Source of the DNA: Betaproteobacteria bacterium
GTDB taxonomy: Bacteria; Pseudomonadota; Gammaproteobacteria; Burkholderiales; SG8-41
Length of the DNA stretch: 24,982 bases
Assembly (NCBI GenBank): GCA_025353085.1
Contig: JANXRI010000394.1
Location: 1 to 24,982 of the forward strand
Direction: 5' to 3'
Shown here: piece after piece, positions 1 through 6,123 of the stretch
Layout: each line of letters opens with the position of its first letter
Numbering within the stretch: position 1 is the first letter of the stretch
The notes under the pieces: model-generated
The model's input: the letters and a program-made list of their open reading frames with translations, nothing else
What the model was told of the DNA's origin: nothing
Database searches by the model: none
Made by a program: the position numbers and the translations under genes

Positions 1-191
1 GTCAGAATTAACTTGCCTTTGCTGGTTTGGCGCAGGGAGTAAAGCGCGCCCGCATGTTCGATCAGCACTGCGCGCTGGCCGCTGAACAGATCGTCGCTGC
101 GAATTGGCCGGCGCTGTGAAGGGTGATTGGTGTCGATCGCCGGCGCGCCGGTTTGCCCGTCAATTGCAGGGAGTGAGGGCTGGGGGTTCAT
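1..191 (-). CDS. hemP: HemP-family hemin uptake protein (3' end cut by window edge)
   Basis: Reading leftward from an ATG at 191-189 there are 63 open codons that run off the window. The N-terminal ~28 residues are low-complexity and Pro/Gly rich. They are followed by a typical HemP core: RSDDLF, then VLIEHAGALYSLRQT, then GKLIL just before the edge. Family members are about 60-80 residues and end within a few residues of that motif, so only the last codons are missing. HemP/HmuP proteins are small cytoplasmic proteins tied to haem uptake; in some alpha- and betaproteobacteria they help activate haem-receptor genes under iron limitation. The start lies 34 nt downstream of the FTR1 stop, so the two are probably co-transcribed. 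No strong ribosome binding site is visible, and a different start cannot be excluded. Identification is by motif only. Confidence 0.8.
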   Translation of the reverse strand, partial: MNPQPSLPAIDGQTGAPAIDTNHPSQRRPIRSDDLFSGQRAVLIEHAGALYSLRQTSKGKLIL

Positions 192-225
192 GTGCGCAAC
201 GACCCGCGCAATTGGTCTGCGCGCA

Positions 226-999
226 TCAGGCGGGGCTCCCAACCGAGCGATTCTTCTGATGGCTCTTCAATGCGGCGAGCGCCAGCCAGGCGGCGGGAAT
301 GAGGACCAGGGCGAGCGAATAAATTTGTGCGAATGTACCTTCTGCATACGCTTCGGTTGCTGCGTGCCAGTATTCATTATCAAGCGGCAGCGCTTTGGCT
401 TCGGCAAGTTCGTGAAAACCGTAGAGCAGCAGTTGCAGCGCAAAGAGCAGCAAAAAAATCGACGTCACCTGAAAAAACAAAGCGAGATTGACGCGATGGC
501 CATAGCGTGACCATGCCCATGCGAGCAACGCCGCAAGTGCCGTGCCCGAAAGCGCGCCGGCAGCTAATTCGGCCGAGCCGGTACGCAGCGCCACCGCGTC
601 GATCATGAATGCGGTTTCCATGCCTTCGCGTGTGATCATCAGCACCGTAAACGCGAATACGCCAAACCACGCGGCGGCGCCCGCTTTTTGTGCCGCCGTT
701 TCGAGCCGCGCACCGATTTCCGTCCGCAAATGTTTCGCCGTACGCAACATGTAAATTACCATCGACGTTACGAGTACGACCGCGACCAAGGCCAACAGTC
801 CTTCCCAAATAGGCTGTACCGCGTACTCCGCAAGCTTGATGCCCAGTATCAGCGACAGCGTGACGCCCGCGCCGGTCCCCCAAAACACCGCCGGTACCAG
901 CGCATCGCGGCTGGTCTTGCGCAAATAGGCGAGTGCGATGGCGACGATCAAGAACGCTTCGATGCCTTCGCGCAGTGTGATTACGAACATTTGCAGCAT
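226..999 (-). CDS. FTR1-family high-affinity iron permease
   Basis: The 257-residue polytopic membrane protein carries the two signature Arg-Glu-Gly-x-Glu motifs of FTR1/EfeU iron permeases, REGIEA at residues 10-15 and REGMET at 124-129, each in a predicted membrane helix. About seven hydrophobic segments are visible, which is the family topology. These proteins move iron across the inner membrane, usually with a partner (EfeO/EfeB, a cupredoxin or a P19-type protein); no partner is in this window. The ATG at 999 has GAGG about 6 nt upstream. The gene is transcribed away from bfd/bfr, with a Fur-box-like palindrome in the shared promoter region, which points to induction under iron starvation. 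hemP follows. The family is clear; the preferred substrate, Fe2+ or Fe3+, is not visible. Confidence 0.93.
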   Translation of the reverse strand: MLQMFVITLREGIEAFLIVAIALAYLRKTSRDALVPAVFWGTGAGVTLSLILGIKLAEYAVQPIWEGLLALVAVVLVTSMVIYMLRTAKHLRTEIGARLETAAQKAGAAAWFGVFAFTVLMITREGMETAFMIDAVALRTGSAELAAGALSGTALAALLAWAWSRYGHRVNLALFFQVTSIFLLLFALQLLLYGFHELAEAKALPLDNEYWHAATEAYAEGTFAQIYSLALVLIPAAWLALAALKSHQKNRSVGSPA

Positions 1000-1095
1000 G
1001 GGAACCTCTTCAATTTAGATGGGAGCCGATAGGCAGGCGGACACCCGTAAATCTTGCCCTCGCTTAGCGGTGGACGCGGCAGTCCTGTAAAGGAT

Positions 1096-1124
1096 TTGAC
1101 GTAAATCGCAATATAAATGAGAAT
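1096..1124 (+). promoter_or_regulatory. Predicted sigma70 promoter for bfd (and possibly bfr)
   Basis: TTGACG (1096-1101) and GAGAAT (1119-1124) are separated by 17 bp on the plus strand. The -35 is 5 of 6 and the -10 is 4 of 6 to consensus. The -10 lies inside the Fur-box-like palindrome, so bound Fur would block RNA polymerase directly. The predicted start is near 1131, leaving a short leader before the bfd ATG at 1156. Confidence 0.45.
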
Positions 1125-1138
1125 GATTCTTATTGCAA
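1110..1138 (-). promoter_or_regulatory. Predicted sigma70 promoter for the FTR1-hemP operon
   Basis: On the minus strand TTGCAA (1138-1133) and TATATT (1115-1110) are separated by exactly 17 bp. The -10 matches the consensus at 5 of 6 positions and the -35 at 4 of 6. The predicted start near 1103 leaves a leader of about 100 nt before the ATG at 999. The spacer is almost wholly occupied by the Fur-box-like palindrome. Assigned by consensus only. Confidence 0.55.
1116..1134. promoter_or_regulatory. Fur box (19-bp near-palindrome)
   Basis: The 19-mer AATGAGAATGATTCTTATT is a 9-1-9 palindrome with a single mismatched pair. It resembles the classical Fur consensus of GATAAT hexamers arranged head to head and tail to tail. 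It lies in the divergent region between an iron permease and bfd/bfr, and overlaps the spacer of one predicted promoter and the -10 of the other. The iron genes on both sides make Fur the obvious regulator, but binding is inferred. Confidence 0.82.
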
Positions 1139-1155
1139 TAATCTTTGACTGGCTT

Positions 1156-1349
1156 ATGTACGTATATGCAACGTGATTACCGAGCGCGAAATACGCCAGG
1201 CGGCCGAGCTGGGCGTCACCGACGTGCAGGGGCTGAAAGATGGCCTCGGTGTTGCGACGTGTTGCGGTGCCTGCGAGCCGTGCGCACGCGAGATTTTGCA
1301 AGAAGCAATGTCGTGCAAACGCCGGGCCCCGGCTCGGCAGTTCGTCTGA
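1156..1349 (+). pseudogene. bfd: Bacterioferritin-associated ferredoxin, apparently frameshifted near its start
   Basis: From GTG 1173 to the stop at 1347-1349 a 58-codon frame encodes a Bfd-like [2Fe-2S] protein: VITEREIRQAAELG, then GVATCCGACEPCAREIL, with Cys at positions 30, 31, 34 and 37. The family normally begins MYVCxCN, whose two Cys are cluster ligands. An ATG-TAC-GTA (Met-Tyr-Val) is present at 1156-1164 but in a different frame, and it meets a stop at 1174-1176. Restoring four bases (GCAT) after position 1165 would give a perfect MYVCICNVITE. Either a small deletion has broken the gene, or the assembly has lost bases at a TATGCA-type repeat. If translated from GTG 1173 the product would lack both N-terminal ligand cysteines. 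Bfd normally reduces the iron core of bacterioferritin to release iron, and the next gene is bfr. The Fur box lies 21 nt upstream. Confidence 0.75.
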
Positions 1350-1486
1350 ACTTCTCCTGAGAAGCGGGCGCGATCTGCCCCGTGCCCTTTCTTCCGTAAC
1401 TTGCGCTGGCGTTTTCGGGATCGCCGGATTTCACGCGTAAATCCGTCGATATTCGTGCGCGCTCTAAACACACAACAAAGGAGTCA

Positions 1487-1500
1487 GCGTGGCGCCACGC
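1487..1500. other. Perfect 14-bp GC-rich palindrome upstream of bfr
   Basis: GCGTGGCGCCACGC is perfectly self-complementary. It lies in the bfd-bfr gap, 40 nt before the bfr ATG, and directly follows an AAAGGAG that resembles a ribosome binding site (about 1477-1483). It could be an operator, an RNA hairpin, or chance in GC-rich DNA. No function is assigned. Confidence 0.4.
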
Positions 1501-1540
1501 GGTGCTATTCTCCAAATCGTATATTCATCGGGAGGCACGC

Positions 1541-2008
1541 ATGAAAGGCGACCAGAAAGTCATTCAGTATCTAAACAAAGTGCTCGTCAACGAGCTCACG
1601 GCAATCAACCAGTATTTCCTGCACGGCAGGATGTTCAAAAACTGGGGGCTCGGCAAGCTTGCCGAACATACGCATCACGAATCGATCGACGAAATGAAGC
1701 ACGCCGACAAATTGATCGTGCGCATTTTATTTTTGGAAGGTTTGCCCAATCTGCAGGAACTGCACAAGCTCTTGATCGGCGAGGCCCCGCTGGAGGCGCT
1801 GCAATGCGATCTCAAACTCGAAAAGCTCGCTTATCCGATCCTCCAGGAAGCAATCGCGTACTGTGAATCAGTGGGCGATTACGTCACGCGCAAATTATTC
1901 GAAGACATTCTCGAAAGCGAAGAAGAGCACATCGACTGGCTGGAAACCCAGCTCGACCTGGTGATTACGGTAGGCGAGCAGAGTTCCCTGCAGTCCCAAA
2001 TGACGTAG
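1541..2008 (+). CDS. bfr: Bacterioferritin
   Basis: The 155-residue protein has the normal length for bacterioferritin, the 24-subunit haem-containing iron-storage protein that oxidises Fe2+ and stores a ferric core in the cytoplasm. All dinuclear ferroxidase ligands sit at the standard positions: Glu18, Glu51, His54, Glu94, Glu127 and His130, with the conserved Tyr25. Met52, the axial ligand of the inter-subunit haem, is also present, so this is a haem-binding subunit. The ATG at 1541 is chosen because CGGGAGG (1529-1535) precedes it and MKGDQKVIQYLNKVL is the usual N-terminus; the frame stays open to 1502 but that extension is unlike the family. The partner gene bfd lies upstream. A 190-nt gap between them leaves room for a separate bfr promoter, but I see only a weak extended -10 (TGCTATTCT, 1503-1511). 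Confidence 0.97.
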   Translation: MKGDQKVIQYLNKVLVNELTAINQYFLHGRMFKNWGLGKLAEHTHHESIDEMKHADKLIVRILFLEGLPNLQELHKLLIGEAPLEALQCDLKLEKLAYPILQEAIAYCESVGDYVTRKLFEDILESEEEHIDWLETQLDLVITVGEQSSLQSQMT

Positions 2009-2310
2009 TGCCGCGCCTCGCAAAAAGCGCGCGAGACCCGGTAAAGCAGCGCCGGCGCCGTGTGTCGCCGTGTCGGCACTCGTTCACGCCGCGCGCCGAA
2101 ATCCAAACCGAATTTTCACGGTATGCCTGTCGCCGCGCGCACGGAGTTTCTTTCGCCAAGTTCGCACAAGTCCGCGCCATCGGGCAGCGCGCGGTGAACA
2201 CGAAATTCCGGAATTCGACTTGTGCATGGCCTATCGTCGGGACCTGCAAACGCACCGTCAAGGCGGGAATTCCTCCGGAACGTGTTTATCGATTACTCTA
2301 CGCGAGCTAA
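2009..2310. other. 302-bp gap between bfr and birA, no convincing gene
   Basis: A frame is open across the gap on the plus strand, beginning at a GTG overlapping the bfr stop and ending immediately before birA. Its predicted product is Arg/Ser-rich, resembles no family I know and has no ribosome binding site. A 12-bp palindrome AATTCCGGAATT lies near 2204-2215. No clear terminator or promoter was recognised, although the birA operon promoter may be here. Confidence 0.5.
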
Positions 2311-3291
2311 ATGAACGCATTGACTTTCCAGGCATTACGCATGTTGGCCGATGGCGAATTTCGCTCGGGCGAGGCGATGGCGCGCGTGCTTGGCGTATCG
2401 CGCGCGAGCGTATGGAACGCATTGCACGCGCTGGATGTCTGCGGCATCGAGATTTTTCGAGTTCGCGGCAGAGGTTATCGATTGGCCCAGCCATTGGAAC
2501 TGCTAGCAAAGGAGGCAGTTTGTTCCGCGCTGGGGCCGCTCGCATCGCGATTTTCAATCGAAATTTTCGACCGCATCGAATCAACCAATACACATTTAAT
2601 GCGGCGTTTAGCGACCGGCGTCGGCAGCGGCGAAGTGATCGCCGCCGAATGGCAAACCGGCGGGCGCGGGCGGCGCGGACGTGAGTGGCACGCGCTGCCT
2701 GGCGCGGCGCTGACCTTCTCGTTGCTGTGGCGATTCGAACAAGGCGCTGGGTTTTTTGCGGGGCTCAGTCTCGCGGTCGGCGTGGCGGTGATGCGTGTGC
2801 TCGCGCGTTTCGGTGTGCAACAGGCGGCGGGCTTGAAGTGGCCCAATGACGTACTGTCGCAAGGCCGCAAGCTTGCGGGCATTCTGATCGAAATGCAGGG
2901 TGACGTGCTGGGGCCCAGCGCCGCGGTTATCGGCATTGGTCTAAATTGCCGCATGCCAGCGCGCTTGCTCGAGCGCATCGACCAACCGGCAGTTGATATT
3001 GCCACCGTGACTGGCAATGCACCGGATCGCAATCGGCTGCTCGCTGCCCTCTTGAGCGAACTCGAGCTTGTATTAACACTATTCGCGCGCGACGGCTTTG
3101 CTGCATTCCGCGATGAATGGCAAAAGTATGACGTCTATCGCAACAAACCGGTCAGGATCGCCTTGCCTGACGGCAGCACGGTCGCAGGCACCGCCCAGGG
3201 CGTCAATGAAAACGGCGCTTTGTTGTTGACCACGCAGGCGGGCACTCTGCGGTTTCACAGCGGGGATGTGAGTTTGCGGCTGGCGGCATGA
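2311..3291 (+). CDS. birA: Biotin-[acetyl-CoA-carboxylase] ligase / biotin repressor BirA
   Basis: The 326-residue protein has the two-part architecture of bifunctional BirA. An N-terminal winged helix-turn-helix spans residues ~5-60, with recognition-helix region GVSRASVWNALHAL. The biotin protein ligase catalytic domain (~80-265) carries the biotinoyl-AMP loop GRGRRGREW (118-126), KWPNDV (176-181) and GRKLAGILIE (185-194). A C-terminal SH3-like domain follows, with GVNENGALLL. It makes biotinoyl-AMP, attaches biotin to the AccB carrier protein and, because the DNA-binding domain is kept, may also repress biotin genes. The ATG at 2311 directly follows an upstream stop and has no clear Shine-Dalgarno, but the N-terminus fits the family. 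The stop overlaps the coaX start by 4 nt (ATGA), so the two are translationally coupled. Confidence 0.96.
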   Translation: MNALTFQALRMLADGEFRSGEAMARVLGVSRASVWNALHALDVCGIEIFRVRGRGYRLAQPLELLAKEAVCSALGPLASRFSIEIFDRIESTNTHLMRRLATGVGSGEVIAAEWQTGGRGRRGREWHALPGAALTFSLLWRFEQGAGFFAGLSLAVGVAVMRVLARFGVQQAAGLKWPNDVLSQGRKLAGILIEMQGDVLGPSAAVIGIGLNCRMPARLLERIDQPAVDIATVTGNAPDRNRLLAALLSELELVLTLFARDGFAAFRDEWQKYDVYRNKPVRIALPDGSTVAGTAQGVNENGALLLTTQAGTLRFHSGDVSLRLAA

Positions 3292-4064
3292 ACGCAGCGC
3301 TTAAAAAAGGGGCCGTGCTCGCAATAGATGCCGGCAATTCACGCATTAAATGGGGCTGGCACGATGGCGTGCAGTGGCGCAAGCGCGCATGGGTTGCCAC
3401 TGCGCAGGCCAGCCACTTGAAAGCCGCGTTCGCGCGGCTGCCGGCGCCCGTGGCTATCGTCATATCCAACGTGGCCGGCGCACTATTGCGTGAAAGATTG
3501 CGGCGGGTGTTGCCAGCCGCGCCGGCCCCGCAGTGGCTGACGAGCCGTCGCGAGCAAAGCGGCGTGAGCAGCAGTTATGCCAAACCTGCGCAACTTGGCT
3601 GTGACCGCTGGGCTGCCCTCATTGGCGCTTATCGCCTGTTTGGCGCGGCCGCCGTCGTCGTCAATGCCGGCACCGCTCTAACGGTCGATGCGTTAACCGG
3701 TGACGGCGTATTCGCGGGCGGCATGATCGTGCCCGGTGTGGAATTGATGCGCCAGGCGCTCGCCGACAATACCGCTGGCTTGAAACGGCGGCCCGGCAGC
3801 TTCAGTTTCTTTCCCGATACGACCGGTGATGCAATCATGAGCGGCGCGATTAACGCCTCGTGCGGCGCGATCGAGCGCATGGCGCGCTTTCTCGAAGACG
3901 CCGGGCAGGCAGCGCCGCTGTGTGTGATTTCAGGCGGCGGCGCAGCCTTGCTCGCGCCGCACCTTAACCTGGAAGTAAAGCTGGTGGATAATCTGGTCCT
4001 TGAAGGTTTGCTCACCCTAGCGAAAGCCGACGCGCCGATGGCGCGCGCAAGGCCAAAAAAATGA
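3288..4064 (+). CDS. coaX: Type III pantothenate kinase
   Basis: The 258-residue protein belongs to the CoaX/Baf family of the ASKHA superfamily. It catalyses the first step of coenzyme A synthesis, pantothenate + ATP to 4'-phosphopantothenate, in the cytoplasm. Visible motifs are the N-terminal phosphate-binding segment AIDAGNSRIKWG (12-23), GCDRW (104-108) and NAGTALTVD (126-134) around the pantothenate site, and GGMIVPG (144-150). The birA-coaX pairing matches Bordetella, where the gene was first named baf. It overlaps birA by 4 nt and the following SPOR gene by 4 nt. No other pantothenate kinase is in the window. Confidence 0.95.
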   Translation: MNAALKKGAVLAIDAGNSRIKWGWHDGVQWRKRAWVATAQASHLKAAFARLPAPVAIVISNVAGALLRERLRRVLPAAPAPQWLTSRREQSGVSSSYAKPAQLGCDRWAALIGAYRLFGAAAVVVNAGTALTVDALTGDGVFAGGMIVPGVELMRQALADNTAGLKRRPGSFSFFPDTTGDAIMSGAINASCGAIERMARFLEDAGQAAPLCVISGGGAALLAPHLNLEVKLVDNLVLEGLLTLAKADAPMARARPKK

Positions 4065-4720
4065 GATTGCTGTTCTTGGTACTCTTGCTGTCGAATGCCA
4101 TTGCGTACGGCTACATCCGTTTTTCGGAGGGCCGCGCAGGCGCCGACAACCAGATCATGTTGCTCCAGATTGCACCGGAAAAAATGAAATTGCTGAAGCC
4201 CGGCACGCGTCCGCCCCCGTCCACAGACGCGGCGCGCGTGCAGTCGACCCTGGTCTGCCTTGAATGGAGTGGTTTTGCCGCCGGCGATTCAGTACGTGCC
4301 GGCCTCGCGCTCGAGCGGGTCGGGCTGCGTGATAAAGTTTCGCAGCGCGAAACCGGTGATCGCTATTGGGTCTACATCCCCCCGTTTAAGACCCAGGCCG
4401 AATTCGACAAAACAACCGGCGAGCTCAAGTCACGCGGGATCGCCGATTTTTCAATCGTGCAGGACAACAGCCAACTGCGCAATGCGATTGCACTCGGCGA
4501 TTTCCAGACCGATGAGGCGGCCAATAACTACGTTCTGCAATTGCGCGAAAAAGGCGTGCGCTCGGCATTGGCCGGCGTGCGCGGCGCCAAGACCATTACT
4601 TTTGTCATTCGCGATCCCGGCGATGCAATGGCGGCAAAAGTCGCGGAACTGAAAGGTGATTTTCCTGCCGCTCAACTTAAAGCAGCCGCCTGCGCCGACG
4701 CAGTGACGGCAAAAAACTAG
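4061..4720 (+). CDS. Membrane-anchored SPOR-domain protein
   Basis: The 219-residue protein has one N-terminal hydrophobic segment (residues ~3-18) with short cytoplasmic charge, a Pro-rich linker around 48-56, and a SPOR-like domain at ~98-185 (RYWVYIPPF, then NAIALGDF, then ending FVIRDP). SPOR domains bind denuded glycan strands at the division septum, so this is probably an inner-membrane protein facing the periplasm. Two cysteines (66 and 211) lie outside the SPOR core. The gene overlaps coaX by 4 nt and ends the birA operon. Its TAG stop is part of the CTAG that begins the inverted-repeat element at 4717-4987, so the last codons may have been set by that element. It is too divergent to call FtsN or DedD. 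Confidence 0.8.
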   Translation: MRLLFLVLLLSNAIAYGYIRFSEGRAGADNQIMLLQIAPEKMKLLKPGTRPPPSTDAARVQSTLVCLEWSGFAAGDSVRAGLALERVGLRDKVSQRETGDRYWVYIPPFKTQAEFDKTTGELKSRGIADFSIVQDNSQLRNAIALGDFQTDEAANNYVLQLREKGVRSALAGVRGAKTITFVIRDPGDAMAAKVAELKGDFPAAQLKAAACADAVTAKN

Positions 4721-4818
4721 AACTTATCTCAAAAATAAAAAAAACGACAATCAGCCGCAGATAAACACAGATTATTGATCTTTCACTAATTCGCGACAGC
4801 GGGTTAGTGCCATTCTCA

Positions 4819-4836
4819 CCCTCTCCTTCGGGAGGG
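4819..4836. repeat. CCCTCTCC/GGGAGGG hairpin in the centre of the repeat element
   Basis: CCCTCTCC (4819-4826) faces GGGAGGG (4830-4836) across a TTC loop with one bulged T, and is followed by a G-run. It resembles a shortened copy of the CCCTCTCC-TTCG-GGAGAGGG unit commonly dispersed between genes. No T-tract follows on the plus strand, so it is not a classical intrinsic terminator. Confidence 0.55.
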
Positions 4837-4859
4837 CTGGGGGGGATTGAGCGTTCCGA

Positions 4860-4878
4860 TTGTCATCCATGATGACAA
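4860..4878. repeat. Perfect 8-bp hairpin in the repeat element
   Basis: TTGTCATC (4860-4867) and GATGACAA (4871-4878) are perfect complements separated by CAT. It lies to the right of the CCCTCTCC hairpin and inside the 14-bp arms. No U-tract follows. Confidence 0.55.
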
Positions 4879-4996
4879 CGCCCAATAAGATCCAAGGCCG
4901 CACTCCAGCCGACATAAAGTATTTCGAACTTATCTGCGTTCACCGCGTTTATCTGCGGCTCCAAGCTGTTTTTGAAATAACTTCTAGTCAGTACGA

Positions 4997-5482
4997 CTAA
5001 ACGCCGCGGATTTTTTTGAGCGTCGCAGTGGTTGACCGCTCGTGCACAAACGGAATCGAATGCACGGCGCCACGCCAGCTTCTGACTTCAGCCGCGCCGA
5101 TGATTTCGTCGACCGGCCAGTCGCCACCCTTCACCAGCACATCCGGCCGCAGCAGCTTGATCAGTGCAAGCGGCGTCTCGTCGTCGAACCAGGTTACGAG
5201 GCTAACCGCTTCGAGTGCGGCGACGACTGCCATGCGGTCGGTGAGCGCATTGATCGGCCGGTCGGGGCCTTTGCCCAGACGGCGCACTGACGCGTCGCTA
5301 TTGAGCGCGACCAATAAACTTGCGCCGAGACTGCGCGCCTGCGCGAGATAGCTCGCATGGCCGCGATGCAGAATGTCGAAGACGCCGTTGGTGAATACAA
5401 GCGGTCGCGCGAGCGCGGTGATACGCGCGGCGGCTTCGGCCGGCGTACAGAACTTGGCTTCGAAAGCGGGAATAAGATGCAC
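4997..5482 (-). CDS. rfaE2: D-glycero-beta-D-manno-heptose 1-phosphate adenylyltransferase
   Basis: The 161-residue protein corresponds to the C-terminal, nucleotidyltransferase half of bifunctional HldE, as a separate gene in the way usual for betaproteobacteria. It transfers AMP to heptose 1-phosphate to make ADP-heptose for the LPS inner core. Motifs: TNGVFDILHRGH (31-42) with the HxGH nucleotide-binding signature, GKGPDRPIN (70-78), LVKGGDW (116-122) and ERSTTATLKKIR (148-159). The start is uncertain. I prefer GTG at 5482, which gives an N-terminus of family length; the frame stays open to a TTG at 5518. Neither has a clear Shine-Dalgarno. The gene lies 23-59 nt after the BON gene and is probably the last of the lpoA operon. 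The kinase half (rfaE1) is not in the window. Confidence 0.93.
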   Translation of the reverse strand: MHLIPAFEAKFCTPAEAAARITALARPLVFTNGVFDILHRGHASYLAQARSLGASLLVALNSDASVRRLGKGPDRPINALTDRMAVVAALEAVSLVTWFDDETPLALIKLLRPDVLVKGGDWPVDEIIGAAEVRSWRGAVHSIPFVHERSTTATLKKIRGV

Positions 5483-5541
5483 GCTGTCAGTGTAACGCGG
5501 CGGCGGCGCACGCGCCAAACGGCGCTGACGGTGCGGGACCG

Positions 5542-6123
5542 CTAGTCGATATATTCGAACAGCTTCACGACCCTTTTTACGCCGCTCGTCGTGCGCGCAA
5601 TTTCGACCGCGTCATCGGCTTCTTTGCGCTTGACCAGGCCGAGCAAAAACACGACGCTGGCTTCAGTCACAACCTTAACGTGAATCGCGTTGAATTTGCG
5701 GTGATCGACGAAGCGCGCTTTTACTTTCGAAGTGACGAAAGAATCATTCGCGCGCGCCGACAGCGGCGTAATAGGGCCGACGGTAATTTCGTTGTAGACG
5801 CTGCGCACATTCTCGACCGCACGCACGATTTTTTCGATGTCCGCCTTGGCGGCTTCATTGGGCGCTTCGCCGCTCAGCAGCACCATGCGGCTGTAACTCG
5901 TCACGTTGATATGCGCATCCTTGAATTTGTCGTTGACCCTGTTTTCGGCTTTGAGTTCGATGCCCTGATCTTCGGTGACGGTGCCGACTGTGCGGCGGTC
6001 CTCGCCGATGACTGCCGCGGTCCCGGCGCCGCCGACCACCGCGGCGATGCAACCCGTCAGCAGGTTCGCCAGCAACGGCGTGATGACAAGTAGTGCGAGC
6101 AAACGTAATTTTTGCGTATTCAT
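5542..6123 (-). CDS. dolP: BON-domain outer-membrane lipoprotein, DolP/YraP family
   Basis: The 193-residue protein begins with a lipoprotein signal peptide: positive N-terminus, hydrophobic core, and lipobox LTGC with the lipidated Cys at 25. Two BON domains follow, at ~50-118 and ~125-192, each with the conserved Gly in a hydrophobic patch (VVLLSGEA-type and VVFLLGLV). DolP is an outer-membrane lipoprotein that binds anionic phospholipids and supports envelope integrity and BAM function in E. coli. Gene order supports the name: E. coli also has lpoA-yraN-diaA-dolP next to divergent rsmI. The ATG overlaps the end of the SIS-domain gene by 4 nt. Position 26 is Ile, which suggests outer-membrane sorting because the Asp retention signal is absent. 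Confidence 0.9.
   Translation of the reverse strand: MNTQKLRLLALLVITPLLANLLTGCIAAVVGGAGTAAVIGEDRRTVGTVTEDQGIELKAENRVNDKFKDAHINVTSYSRMVLLSGEAPNEAAKADIEKIVRAVENVRSVYNEITVGPITPLSARANDSFVTSKVKARFVDHRKFNAIHVKVVTEASVVFLLGLVKRKEADDAVEIARTTSGVKRVVKLFEYID

Larger units (their letters stand above)
4717..4987. repeat. Compound inverted-repeat element between convergent genes (MITE/REP-like)
   Basis: A ~271-bp element fills the space between the SPOR gene and rfaE2. Its outer arms, 4717-4737 and 4967-4987, are inverted copies matching at 18 of 21 positions and both begin with CTAG. Inside are perfect 14-bp inverted arms, AGCCGCAGATAAAC at 4753-4766 and its complement at 4947-4960. A further TTATCTGCG near 4930 repeats part of the right inner arm. 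Two small hairpins occupy the centre. There is no ORF, so any movement would depend on an enzyme supplied elsewhere. From memory, GCAGATAAAC-type and CCCTCTCC-type units recur between genes in many betaproteobacterial genomes, but the copy number here cannot be checked. It may also act as a transcription barrier for the two convergent operons. Confidence 0.7.

Noticed and set aside
1520..1525. TATATT as a -10 for bfr
   Set aside because: The start would fall on the bfr ribosome binding site and there is no matching -35.
1489..1866. 125-codon GTG frame overlapping bfr, with AAAGGAG upstream
   Set aside because: The product is Arg/Ala/Gln-rich and unlike any family, and bfr in the other phase is certain. 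Treated as a shadow; only the leader motif is kept as a low-interest finding.
2204..2215. 12-bp palindrome AATTCCGGAATT
   Set aside because: Flanks do not extend the symmetry and no promoter or regulator is next to it; it may be chance.
2008..2310. 100-codon frame filling the bfr-birA gap
   Set aside because: It starts on the last base of the bfr stop, has no ribosome binding site and no recognisable domain; in this GC-rich DNA such open frames are common.
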